A DNA stretch of 64,000 nucleotides from an uncultured Prochlorococcus sp. (GTDB lineage Bacteria; Cyanobacteriota; Cyanobacteriia; PCC-6307; Cyanobiaceae). The stretch covers positions 1-64,000 of the forward strand of contig CACMCA010000006.1 in the NCBI GenBank assembly GCA_902612005.1, given 5' to 3'. The notes beneath the pieces were generated by a model, which saw only the letters and a list, made by a program, of their open reading frames with translations, was not told where the DNA came from and did not search any database. The translations under genes and the position numbers were made by a program. Below are positions 39,359 through 47,772 of this stretch, one piece after another. Every line of letters begins with the position of its first letter. The first letter of the stretch is position 1.

Positions 39359-40426
39359 TTACAAATCTAAGGATATATTTACCAGTTTAGCCACAAGTTG
39401 TTCAATTTTTAAACCTGAAGCTTCCCAAAGCATTGGGAACATACTGTTTTTTGTAAAACCAGGAATTGTATTTATTTCATTTAGCAAAATTTTATTTGAA
39501 GATTTTTCTAAAAAGAAATCTACTCTTGCAAAACCGAAAATGTTTAGTGCTCTACAACTGTTAATAGCAATTTCTTTAATTTCTTTTGTGATTTTAGGAT
39601 CTATTTCTGCTGGGATAATTATTTTATTATTTGAGTGATATTTTGAATCGTAATCATACCAATCACTTTCGTAATTTACCTCGCCTATCTCAGAAGTTAA
39701 GAGTTTTGAATTCCCAATTATTCCGCATTCAATCTCCCTTACCTCTAAACCTTCTTCTATTAATATTCTTGGATCTATTTCCCGAGCCTTTTCTAATGCT
39801 TGTAAAATTTCTGATTCATTTATGACTTTTGATATGCCAAGAGATGATCCAGAGTTCGATGGTTTAACAAAAACAGGAAAATCTAATTTTTTTAAAATTT
39901 CATTAATTATTTTATTTTTTACTTCCCTATCGTTGAGATCTTCATTTTGAAAAACTAGATAATTAACTTGTGGAAGTTTAAGATTTGAGAAAATTGTTTT
40001 CATTAATATTTTATCCATTCCAAGTGCAGAACCAATTATTCCACATCCGACTAAAGGTTTATTTGTAAATTTAAGTAAGCCATGAATTGATCCGTCTTCA
40101 CCATTAAATCCATGTAAAAGAGGGAACCAAACATCAACATTTTGAAATTCAATTCCTTCAAGGAAGTTAATTTTTTCTTGATTAAAAATTCCTTGCTTTT
40201 TTGTTTGATTGTTTTCAATTTCACCAATTAGGATTTTTTCTGAACAATCACTATCAAGCCAATCTCCATATTTGTTTATGTAAAAGCATTTAACTGTAAA
40301 GAGTTCTTTGTTTCTTTCTGAGTTAAATGCTTGATAAACTGTTTTCGCAGAGGATATAGATACTTCATGTTCATTGGAATTACCGCCAAATATTAACCCA
40401 ATACATTTTTTCTTACCCCCGATCAT
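39359..40426 (-). CDS. ddl: D-alanine-D-alanine ligase
   Basis: Ddl makes the D-Ala-D-Ala dipeptide for peptidoglycan. The 355-residue ATP-grasp protein has IFGGNSNEHEVSISSAKTVY, then FPLLHGFNGEDGSIHGLL, FVKPSNSGSSLGISKV, and the closing LLNEINTIPGFTKNSM. It lies 11 nt downstream of miaB on the same strand and leads into the hypothetical-ftsQ-ftsZ series. Confidence 0.95.
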   Translation of the reverse strand: MIGGKKKCIGLIFGGNSNEHEVSISSAKTVYQAFNSERNKELFTVKCFYINKYGDWLDSDCSEKILIGEIENNQTKKQGIFNQEKINFLEGIEFQNVDVWFPLLHGFNGEDGSIHGLLKFTNKPLVGCGIIGSALGMDKILMKTIFSNLKLPQVNYLVFQNEDLNDREVKNKIINEILKKLDFPVFVKPSNSGSSLGISKVINESEILQALEKAREIDPRILIEEGLEVREIECGIIGNSKLLTSEIGEVNYESDWYDYDSKYHSNNKIIIPAEIDPKITKEIKEIAINSCRALNIFGFARVDFFLEKSSNKILLNEINTIPGFTKNSMFPMLWEASGLKIEQLVAKLVNISLDL

Positions 40427-40437
40427 TTAGAAAAAAA

Positions 40438-41832
40438 TCATAAATTAAGTTCGCCTGTTAAAGAAAAAGGTCTTGCTTCATTTATTCTGACATCTACCTC
40501 ATCTCCCAATGAAAAATTAAAGTTAATATTTTTGGGGATCTCTATGAATGTTAATCTATTTGTTCTAGTTCTACCCATAATTTGCGAAGAATTTTTTGGA
40601 TTTAAACCCTCAATTAAAACGCTTTCGATATTGTTGATATATCTTTGATTTCTGCTCCTAGCAGTTTTCTCAACCAAATCATTAATTTCTCGTAATCTAG
40701 CTTTTTTTACCTCTTCCGAAAGCTGATTCGACCAGACTGCTGCAGGCGTATTTGGTCTTGGAGAGTATGCTGCTGTATTCACTTGATCAAAGCCAATATC
40801 TGATATTAGCTTTAATGTATCTTGATATTGTTGTTCGGTTTCTCCAGGGAAAGCAACTATTGCGTCAGCTGTGATTGATGCATTAGGCATTAATGATCTT
40901 ATATTCTCGATAATATTTCTGTACTTTTTGATAGTGTAACCTCTGGACATATGCTTTAAGATCTCATCATTTCCACTTTGGAAAGGGATGTGGAAATGTT
41001 CACAGACTTTATTAAGTTCAAAACAAGCTTGAATTAATCTTTTTGAAAAATATCTAGGATGACTGGTAGCAAATCTTATTCTGCGAATCCCTTCAACATC
41101 ATGAATGTAGTACAAAAGATCAGTTAGAGTATTTTCTTTCCTCCCCTCTTTTGTTGTACCTGGGAGATCTCTACCATAAGCATCAATATTTTGCCCCAAT
41201 AGGGTAATTTCTTTAAAATCATCATTCGCTAATTTTTGTATCTCACTTTTAATCGCAATGGGATATCTTGATTGCTCTTTACCTCTGACAGAGGGGACTA
41301 CACAATATGAACATCTTTCATTACATCCATATATGATATTTACCCAACCACAAATTGAACTTTCTCTTCTCGCACTTGTTATGTCTTCAGAAATGAAGGT
41401 TTCCTCAGTTGCAGCAACTTGGTTACCTAAATCAACTTTACCAAGTAAGTTCTCAAGGTTATTTACGTGTTGAGGCCCCATTACTAGATCAAGTTCCGGT
41501 ACTCTCCTGAGTAAGGACTCTCCTTCTTGCTGAGCAAGGCAACCTGCAACAACAAGTTTTAATTTAGGTGTTTTGTGCTTTCTTTTTGCTTGTCTTCCTA
41601 AAAAGCTATAAACTTTTTGTTCAGCATTATCCCTAATGGTACATGTATTGTATAAGACCAAATCGGCATTTAATTCATCATCTGCTCTGATGTATCCCAT
41701 TTTCTCTAAAGTTCCAGCCATTCTCTCAGAATCAGCTTTATTCATTTGGCATCCAAATGTGGTAATCCAATAGCTCCGGGTAGTTGAATCCTTATGGATT
41801 TCTTTTTCTTCTTGTTTGGTTTTTGTTAGCAC
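40438..41832 (-). CDS. miaB: tRNA-2-methylthio-N6-dimethylallyladenosine synthase
   Basis: MiaB adds a methylthio group to i6A37 of tRNAs. The 464-residue product has the N-terminal UPF0004 domain ([15 protein letters not shown]), the radical SAM cluster motif [11 protein letters not shown], and a C-terminal TRAM domain. All six cluster cysteines appear present. It lies downstream of tRNA-His on the same strand, with about 70 bp between. Confidence 0.95.
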   Translation of the reverse strand: MLTKTKQEEKEIHKDSTTRSYWITTFGCQMNKADSERMAGTLEKMGYIRADDELNADLVLYNTCTIRDNAEQKVYSFLGRQAKRKHKTPKLKLVVAGCLAQQEGESLLRRVPELDLVMGPQHVNNLENLLGKVDLGNQVAATEETFISEDITSARRESSICGWVNIIYGCNERCSYCVVPSVRGKEQSRYPIAIKSEIQKLANDDFKEITLLGQNIDAYGRDLPGTTKEGRKENTLTDLLYYIHDVEGIRRIRFATSHPRYFSKRLIQACFELNKVCEHFHIPFQSGNDEILKHMSRGYTIKKYRNIIENIRSLMPNASITADAIVAFPGETEQQYQDTLKLISDIGFDQVNTAAYSPRPNTPAAVWSNQLSEEVKKARLREINDLVEKTARSRNQRYINNIESVLIEGLNPKNSSQIMGRTRTNRLTFIEIPKNINFNFSLGDEVDVRINEARPFSLTGELNL

Positions 41833-41903
41833 TTTGCTAGGAATTTTTTATGATTCTTTAATTCAAAATTACAGGTTTGGCAATTTTGACGCAATTTTTT
41901 GAG

Positions 41904-41977
41904 GGCGAGCGAGGGGATTCGAACCCCCGAATAGCGGCGCCACAAGCCGCTGCCTTAACCACTTGGCGACGCCCGCC
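41904..41977 (-). tRNA. tRNA-His (anticodon GUG)
   Basis: Read on the minus strand, the acceptor GCGGGCG pairs with CGCTCGC, and the anticodon arm GCGGC-TTGTGGC-GCCGC gives GTG. The T-arm is GGGGG-TTCGAAT-CCCCT. The span includes the extra G at position -1 opposite C73 that marks tRNA-His; in this genome it appears to be encoded. CCA is not encoded. Confidence 0.96.
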
Positions 41978-42105
41978 TCACATTTATAAATTTAACAACT
42001 CAAGGGTAATTTTTCATAGTTATTTTTATCTTTTGGCGAAATTTGAATTATTTTCTAATTCATTAAGGTTTTCTGATGATTTAAAATAAAAGAAAATTTA
42101 AAAAT

Positions 42106-43341
42106 TTGAGTAATTCTGGCACAGCTGAGGTTCTTATTCCCAGAAGCCTTTGTTTAATAGAAGATTTTGATAACCTCATTATTGATGTAGAGGATTTATG
42201 CTCAGTTTCCATAAGTTGGGAGGATGGATTTGTAACTGAGTTAAAGCCTTTAAAAAATAAGGTTTCAAAGCCAAAAAAAATTTTATTTCCAAGATTTGTT
42301 GAAACTCATTCGCATTTCGATAAATCTTTTACATGGGCAGATTTTCCTAATCTGGAATCAAACTATGAAGGAGCATTATCGGTAAATCTCAAAGAACATA
42401 ATACTAGAACTACAGATAAGGTTCTTGAGAGAGTTGAAAAATCATTAAAACTTGCTATTCAAAACGGATACCGAGCTATTAGAAGTCATATTGATACATA
42501 TAAAAGTCAATCGTTTGATATTTGGGATGAACTTTTTAAGTTACAAAAAAAATTTTCATCTGACTTGACATTACAATTCGTTGCCCTGGCTCCATTGGAA
42601 TTCTGGGATACCCCAAATGGAGAAGAATTAGCAAAAACATTTTCCTTACATGGAGGAATTTTAGGGGGTGTTATTGTCCCCCCTTTTAATAAAAACAATA
42701 CAAGCAAATTTCTAGCAAAGATGCTTCTTCTAGCGAGTAAATATAAATTAGAAATTGATTTGCATATAGATGAATCAACTTTTGAGCCTGGCGTAGGAGT
42801 AAAAGTTTTATTAGAGACAATCGAAAATTTAAAAATTAATAGTATTCCGATCACTTGTAGTCATTTAAGTAGCCTTATTTTTCTAAGTCAAAAAGAGATT
42901 TTAAATTTAGGAGAAAAAATGGCTGAGAAAAATATTAAAGTTATCGCTTTACCTCTAACAAATTTTTGGCTGCTGAATCGAAGTAATAAAATGACCTCAT
43001 TAAAAAGGCCAGTTGCGCCAATAAAGCAATTACAAAAATCATATGTTGATGTATCTATAGGTAGTGATAACGTACAAGATCCTTGGTACCCATTTGGTAA
43101 TTTTGATCCCTTTTATATGTTGTCTTGCTCCATACCTATGCTTCAACTAAATCCTTGGGAGAGAATGACTCTATCTTCTATTTTTTTAGCTCCAAGCAGA
43201 TTATTAAACTTAAAATGGGATGGTTTAATTAAAAAGGGTTGCCCTGCTGACTTTGTTATTTTAGATGCACAAAGATGGGCAGATGTTTTTTCGAGTACCT
43301 TAAAGAGAAAAGTTTTTATAAAAGGCGATTTATATCGCTAA
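42106..43341 (+). CDS. cytosine-deaminase-like metal-dependent amidohydrolase
   Basis: A 411-residue amidohydrolase resembling E. coli CodA. Metal and catalytic residues line up: H68 and H70 (THSHFDK), H220 and E223 (HIDES), H253 (CSHLSS) and D321 (GSDNVQDPWYPFG), against CodA H61, H63, H214, E217, H246 and D313. The residue after the metal Asp is Asn322, where CodA has Asp314, a substrate-contacting position, so cytosine may not be the true substrate. The start is TTG at 42106. It is followed 38 nt later by an FAD oxidase in the same direction. Confidence 0.82.
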   Translation: MSNSGTAEVLIPRSLCLIEDFDNLIIDVEDLCSVSISWEDGFVTELKPLKNKVSKPKKILFPRFVETHSHFDKSFTWADFPNLESNYEGALSVNLKEHNTRTTDKVLERVEKSLKLAIQNGYRAIRSHIDTYKSQSFDIWDELFKLQKKFSSDLTLQFVALAPLEFWDTPNGEELAKTFSLHGGILGGVIVPPFNKNNTSKFLAKMLLLASKYKLEIDLHIDESTFEPGVGVKVLLETIENLKINSIPITCSHLSSLIFLSQKEILNLGEKMAEKNIKVIALPLTNFWLLNRSNKMTSLKRPVAPIKQLQKSYVDVSIGSDNVQDPWYPFGNFDPFYMLSCSIPMLQLNPWERMTLSSIFLAPSRLLNLKWDGLIKKGCPADFVILDAQRWADVFSSTLKRKVFIKGDLYR

Positions 43342-43379
43342 TCGGCTAATTTATATACAAATCAATAAAAATTTTATTA

Positions 43380-44735
43380 ATGACATCAAATAGTCTCAAA
43401 TTGATAGACAAATTTAGGGAAGTTAACAACTTAGAGATTATTGAAAGCCAATCTGACATAAAAAGACTTTCAAAAGATTTTTATAACTACTCTCCAATCC
43501 TTACTGAAAAATTAGATGAATGTATTGCTGATTTGGTGGTAAGACCTATTGATCACAATGCAATAAAGGAAGTAGCAGAAATTTGTTGGAAATTTTCTAT
43601 CCCAATTACTTTAAGGGGTTCAGGTACAGGTAATTATGGACAAGCTGTTCCCTTGTTTAAAGGGGTTGTAATGCAGATGAGTCACTTTAATAAGTTAGAA
43701 GAATTTGATCTAGATACAGGTTTTGTGAAAGCACAGTCTGGATGTCTCATGGGAGATTTGAATAAACAATTAGAGAAATATGGGAGGGAATTAAGGTTGC
43801 TTCCTAGTACTTGGAAAACAGCTACAATTGGAGGCTTTATTGCTGGCGGTTCAGGCGGTATTGGGTCCATTAGGTGGGGATTTTTAAGAGATCCAGGAAA
43901 TCTTATTGGCTTAGAGGCAGTGACCATGAATGAAAAATCTGATTTATTAAAATTTGATGCTGAAGAATCCGAACCGCTTAATCATGCTTATGGGACTAAT
44001 GGAATAATTACTTCTTTATTACTTGCAACTGATATCAAACGTAAGTGGTATTCAATAGTTATCGACTGTGTTGAATTTGAAAAAACAATAGAAATATTAA
44101 AAACTCTTACAAGCGCAGCAATTGATCTGAAACTAGGATCAATTCTTGAAGATGAAATTGTAGATCAAATGCCAAAATGGTTTAAAAGTAATTCTAGAAG
44201 TCACAAGATATTAATTCAATCTACTCTTGGAGGAACAAAAACGATCGAATTGATTTGTAAAAAATTCAAAGTTGAATTCACCCTCCTTGGGGAAGAAGAA
44301 AAACTCGTTAATGGAATTTCTGAAGTCGTATGGAATCATACTACTCTTCATATGAGGTCTAGGGATAAAAATTGGACTTATTTGCAGATGCTTTTGCCAC
44401 TTAATAATGAGCTAGGATTGATTAATTTTTTGAGAAAAAAATGGGGTAGAAAAGTTCTTTGGCATTTAGAGGCAGTTTCTCAACAAGGTTCACCGAGGTT
44501 AGCGGCTTTGCCTTTATTAAAATGGAATGGGATAGATGAATTAAATGAAATAATGGAAGATTGTAAGAAACTTGGGGCGTTTATTTTTAATCCCCATGTT
44601 TTAACTGTCGAGGGAGGAGGGCTGGGAGTGGTTGACGCAGATCAAGTAAAAGCGAAATTAAAATTTGATCCTAAAGGGCTTTTAAATCCAGGAAAATTGG
44701 AAGGTTGGGAAGTAAAGGAACAATTTAATATTTAA
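43380..44735 (+). CDS. FAD-binding oxidoreductase, GlcD-like
   Basis: A 451-residue flavoprotein of the vanillyl-alcohol-oxidase/GlcD type. The FAD pyrophosphate-binding region reads TLRGSGTGNYGQAVP and TIGGFIAGGSGGIGSIRWG. The C-terminal VDADQVKAKLKFDPKGLLNPGK is the usual closing motif, where such enzymes end in an N-P-G-K. The substrate is unknown. Close linkage with the CodA-like gene suggests a shared catabolic step, by position only. It overlaps the convergent folC by 4 nt. Confidence 0.85.
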   Translation: MTSNSLKLIDKFREVNNLEIIESQSDIKRLSKDFYNYSPILTEKLDECIADLVVRPIDHNAIKEVAEICWKFSIPITLRGSGTGNYGQAVPLFKGVVMQMSHFNKLEEFDLDTGFVKAQSGCLMGDLNKQLEKYGRELRLLPSTWKTATIGGFIAGGSGGIGSIRWGFLRDPGNLIGLEAVTMNEKSDLLKFDAEESEPLNHAYGTNGIITSLLLATDIKRKWYSIVIDCVEFEKTIEILKTLTSAAIDLKLGSILEDEIVDQMPKWFKSNSRSHKILIQSTLGGTKTIELICKKFKVEFTLLGEEEKLVNGISEVVWNHTTLHMRSRDKNWTYLQMLLPLNNELGLINFLRKKWGRKVLWHLEAVSQQGSPRLAALPLLKWNGIDELNEIMEDCKKLGAFIFNPHVLTVEGGGLGVVDADQVKAKLKFDPKGLLNPGKLEGWEVKEQFNI

Positions 44736-45964
44736 TATTTCTGATTATTTGTAAATTTAATAAATTCAGCAACTAAAAAAATAGAACCTGTTAGAACAGG
44801 ATGATTAGGTGGCCATTTTTCTAGGGAAAATAAATACTCAATGGCAAGTTCAAATTTTTTAAATTCAATTGCTTTTTGAAAGTCAATTTCTTCAATCTGT
44901 AAGAGATCGTTTAATTTCCAACTAGGTTGGTTTGGAACTGGCACAAGTAATAAGTGATCATTTTTCTTAAGAATTGTTTTTAATATTGCGTAAATATCTT
45001 TTTGTCTTTGGACACCTAAAATCCAATAAATTCCTTTATCTTCATTCTCCCAATTGCTTCGCTCATGAGAGAGTGCTTTTGCAGCAGGATAATTATGCGC
45101 ACAATCTACAAGAATTTCTTTATTCAAATAATTCATTATTTCTAGCCTTCCGTTCCAAGCGGTCTTTCTAAGACCTTCAGATATGTGTTTTTCTTTAATA
45201 TTAAATCCCAAATTATTCAACGCTTCAATTGCTCCAACAGCTACTGAAGCATTTTGCTTTTGGAAAATCCCTTTTAATCCAAGCTCATAGCTGTTTGAAC
45301 TTGAATCTTTCCAAATAATTTCTGCTCCAACCTCTTTAACTTTTTTAGTTATTAAATTTTCAACTTGAATATTTTGATTGCATGAAATGACAATTGAGTT
45401 TTTTTCAATAACTGCTATTTTTTCTTTGGCAATTTTTTCAATAGTATCTCCAAGAAATTCTTTATGGTCTAAGCCAATATTCCCAATAGCAATTATTGGC
45501 CTAGATTTATGGGCTGTTGTCGCATCTAATCGTCCTCCTAAGCCAGCTTCAAGAATGAGCAATTCAACTTTTTTATTGTCAAAAAAATTTAGTGCGCTGC
45601 AAATGATTTTTTCAAAAGGAGTTAATTCAAAAGTTGAAAAATTTTTTTCTATTAATCTATAGATTCTTTCAAAATCAGTTTTGTTAATATTTGTTTTATT
45701 AACTCTAATCCTCTCGCATACGTCTAAAAGATGGGGAGATGTCGTAACACCAAAATTCCTTTTAGCTTCAAAAAGTATACTTTCTAAAAAAGCCGCGATT
45801 GATCCTTTCCCATTGGTTCCAATAATTTGTATCGCGGGGATATTCTCGCAAGGATTTCCAAGTTCTTGAAGTGCTTTTTTTATTCTTGATAAACCTAACT
45901 TGATATTATCCCTTTCATATTTAGGTGATAATAATTCAAATATTTTTAAATTTGCATTTTTCAA
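44732..45964 (-). CDS. folC: folylpolyglutamate/dihydrofolate synthase
   Basis: FolC adds glutamate to folates. The 410-residue product has the Mur-ligase-like P-loop IIGTNGKGSIAAFLE, then LLILEAGLGGRLDATTAH and LDHKEFLGDTIEKIAKEK. The C-terminal domain follows with LVDCAHNYPAAKAL. It lies downstream of argD on the same strand, 11 nt apart. Confidence 0.94.
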   Translation of the reverse strand: MKNANLKIFELLSPKYERDNIKLGLSRIKKALQELGNPCENIPAIQIIGTNGKGSIAAFLESILFEAKRNFGVTTSPHLLDVCERIRVNKTNINKTDFERIYRLIEKNFSTFELTPFEKIICSALNFFDNKKVELLILEAGLGGRLDATTAHKSRPIIAIGNIGLDHKEFLGDTIEKIAKEKIAVIEKNSIVISCNQNIQVENLITKKVKEVGAEIIWKDSSSNSYELGLKGIFQKQNASVAVGAIEALNNLGFNIKEKHISEGLRKTAWNGRLEIMNYLNKEILVDCAHNYPAAKALSHERSNWENEDKGIYWILGVQRQKDIYAILKTILKKNDHLLLVPVPNQPSWKLNDLLQIEEIDFQKAIEFKKFELAIEYLFSLEKWPPNHPVLTGSIFLVAEFIKFTNNQKY

Positions 45965-45975
45965 AATTTAAATTG

Positions 45976-47151
45976 CTATGACTCTTCAAAAATTGAATTT
46001 AACTTATCCAAAAGAATATTAATTTCTCTTCGAGATATAACTAATGGTGGGACAATCCTTACTACGTTTCCTCCTGCAGGAACTACTAGTAAACCTTTAT
46101 CAAAAGCTTTTAATGTAATATTTTTTGCATCAGCATAATCATCATTGATAACAAGACCTTGTATTAAACCCAAACCTCTTTTCCCGGTAATAATATTTGG
46201 AAATTTTTTTGACAATTCTTCAAATCCAGCACTTAATTGTTCCCCTCTTTGAAAAACATTATTGATAAGATTTCTTCTATTGATTTCTTCTAATACAGTT
46301 AGGGCAGCTTTACAGGCGAAAGGGTTCCCCCCAAAAGTGCTTGCATGATCTCCTGGAGAAAAAATGTTGGCTTTTTCTTTTACTAATAATGCTCCAATTG
46401 CGTGGCCTCCTCCTAATCCTTTAGCAAGGGTGAATCCATCAGGTTCAATTCCCAAGTTCTCATAACCCCACATTTTCCCAGTTCGACCTACTCCACTTTG
46501 GACCTCATCTAAAATGAGAAGAGAATTATATTTATCACATATATCTCTGAGGCTTTTAAAAAATATTTTACTTCCAGGAATTACGCCACCTTCTCCTTGT
46601 ATTGGTTCAACTAAAACGCCGGAAATTTTTTGATCATTATTTTCGCACTCCTCAAATAATTTTTTTACCGAATCAAAATTGTTAAATTTAAAAAATTTGA
46701 ACCCTTGAATCATTGGTTCGAAACCTTTTTGATATTTGGGCTGTCCAGTAGCACTCAATGCTGCGAGCGTCCTTCCATGAAAGCTAGACTCTGCTGCGAG
46801 AATAATTGATTCTTTACCTTTATTTGCTGTATTACCATATTTTTTAATTAATTTAATTGCTGATTCATTTGCTTCCGCGCCACTGTTGCAGAAGAAGACG
46901 CTTTCGGCACAACTCATATTTGTTAAAGTTCTGCTTAATTGTTCTTGTTCTTCAATGTTGTAAAGATTGGAGATGTGCTGAATCTTTTTTAGTTGACTTG
47001 ATAACCTTCTTCTTAAAACTCTATCGCTATGTCCAAGACTGCAAGTTGCTATGCCAGCTACTGCATCAAGATACTTTTTACCTGTTTTATCCCATAGCCA
47101 ACAACCTTTTCCTTTTTTGAAAGATATATCGAATCGACTATAGGTTCTCAT
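45976..47151 (-). CDS. argD: acetylornithine aminotransferase
   Basis: A PLP-dependent class III aminotransferase of arginine synthesis. It has GCWLWDKTGKKYLDAVAGIA, then SVFFCNSGAEANESAIKL, LILDEVQSGVGRTGKMW and the PLP lysine in FTLAKGLGGGHAIG. The frame continues upstream to 47232, but those 27 codons are the tRNA-Leu gene read through, so the ATG at 47151 is the true start (391 residues). It starts only 5 nt after the tRNA 3' end, leaving no space for a ribosome binding site on a processed transcript. Confidence 0.95.
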   Translation of the reverse strand: MRTYSRFDISFKKGKGCWLWDKTGKKYLDAVAGIATCSLGHSDRVLRRRLSSQLKKIQHISNLYNIEEQEQLSRTLTNMSCAESVFFCNSGAEANESAIKLIKKYGNTANKGKESIILAAESSFHGRTLAALSATGQPKYQKGFEPMIQGFKFFKFNNFDSVKKLFEECENNDQKISGVLVEPIQGEGGVIPGSKIFFKSLRDICDKYNSLLILDEVQSGVGRTGKMWGYENLGIEPDGFTLAKGLGGGHAIGALLVKEKANIFSPGDHASTFGGNPFACKAALTVLEEINRRNLINNVFQRGEQLSAGFEELSKKFPNIITGKRGLGLIQGLVINDDYADAKNITLKAFDKGLLVVPAGGNVVRIVPPLVISRREINILLDKLNSIFEES

Positions 47152-47156
47152 CAAAG

Positions 47157-47238
47157 TGGGAGCGGTCGGACTTGAACCGACATACCCGAAGGTGCCGCAT
47201 TTTGAGTGCGGTGCGTCTACCAATTCCACCACGCTCCC
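47157..47238 (-). tRNA. tRNA-Leu (anticodon CAA)
   Basis: On the minus strand the acceptor GGGAGCG pairs with CGCTCCC, with A73 after it. The anticodon arm CCGCA-CTCAAAA-TGCGG gives CAA. A long variable arm (CACCTTCGGGTATG region) marks a class II tRNA, and the T-arm is TCGG-TTCAAGT-CCGA. CCA is not encoded. argD follows 5 nt downstream. Confidence 0.96.
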
Positions 47239-47414
47239 AAGGCTTTTGAAAAAATGAACTTTTTTATTATAACAAAAATCAACTTATTGACTATTGTTTT
47301 GGTCAAGGAACAGTGATCAAGATAACGTTTGTTAATAGTTAGTATTTCCGATAAAAACATAGAATTATTTTTATCGCATTTGCTGACAATAAATAAGAAA
47401 AAAAAAAGAACATC

Positions 47415-47420
47415 TTGACA
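47415..47420 (+). promoter_or_regulatory. consensus -35-like TTGACA upstream of micro-ORFs
   Basis: A perfect TTGACA lies 62 nt before the first micro-ORF start. No good TATAAT is seen at 16-18 nt; the nearest AT-rich box (GAATAC at 47442) is too far. The assignment as a promoter is weak. Confidence 0.25.
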
Positions 47421-47481
47421 TTTATGGCACATTTTTGTGATTGAATACGAGTAAAAGTCTTTTTATGTGGAGGATAGCTTC

Positions 47482-47628
47482 ATGATTAGTAATATTGTGT
47501 TATATTTAGAAAAAAAACAAATGTCTAAAACACAAGCTAAAAAATTATCCTTTAAATTAGTTCCTTATTTTTTTATTGCAGTCACTATATTGACAACATT
47601 TGGATCTAATAGCGGAACTTGGGCATGA
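47482..47628 (+). CDS. micro-ORF 1, small single-span protein
   Basis: A 48-codon ORF with a ribosome binding site: GGAGG at 47468-47473 region, about 8 nt before the ATG. An internal ATG at 47521 would give 35 residues starting MSKTQAKKLS. The product is basic at the N-terminus, with one hydrophobic segment (PYFFIAVTILTTF) and a short polar end (SNSGTWA). The stop codon overlaps the start of the next micro-ORF (ATGA at 47625-47628). No family is recognised. Confidence 0.55.
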   Translation: MISNIVLYLEKKQMSKTQAKKLSFKLVPYFFIAVTILTTFGSNSGTWA

Positions 47629-47735
47629 ATGAATTCAAATTTAATGGTTTAAATAAAATTTGGTCTAATAGATTTCTTGTATTGTTGATATTGTTTTTGG
47701 GTTGTATTTCACTAATCAATATTGCTTACGTTTGA
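47625..47735 (+). CDS. micro-ORF 2, small single-span protein
   Basis: A 36-codon ORF that begins inside the stop of micro-ORF 1 (ATGA). The product has a polar start (MNEFKFNGLNKIWSNR) and a hydrophobic helix (FLVLLILFLGCISLI), the size and shape of small photosystem or cytochrome subunits. I cannot match it to a known one. It ends 37 nt before the convergent murA stop. Confidence 0.5.
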   Translation: MNEFKFNGLNKIWSNRFLVLLILFLGCISLINIAYV

Positions 47736-47772
47736 ATCAACCTTCTTATTTCAATAGTATTTTTTGAAAAGA

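Noticed and set aside
41877-42089. A 70-codon plus-strand ORF over tRNA-His
   Set aside because: It is the antisense translation of the tRNA, giving the well-known false RGDSNPR-type peptide.
47217-47432. A 71-codon minus-strand ORF upstream of argD
   Set aside because: Its 3' part runs into the tRNA-Leu gene and no domain or ribosome binding site supports it.
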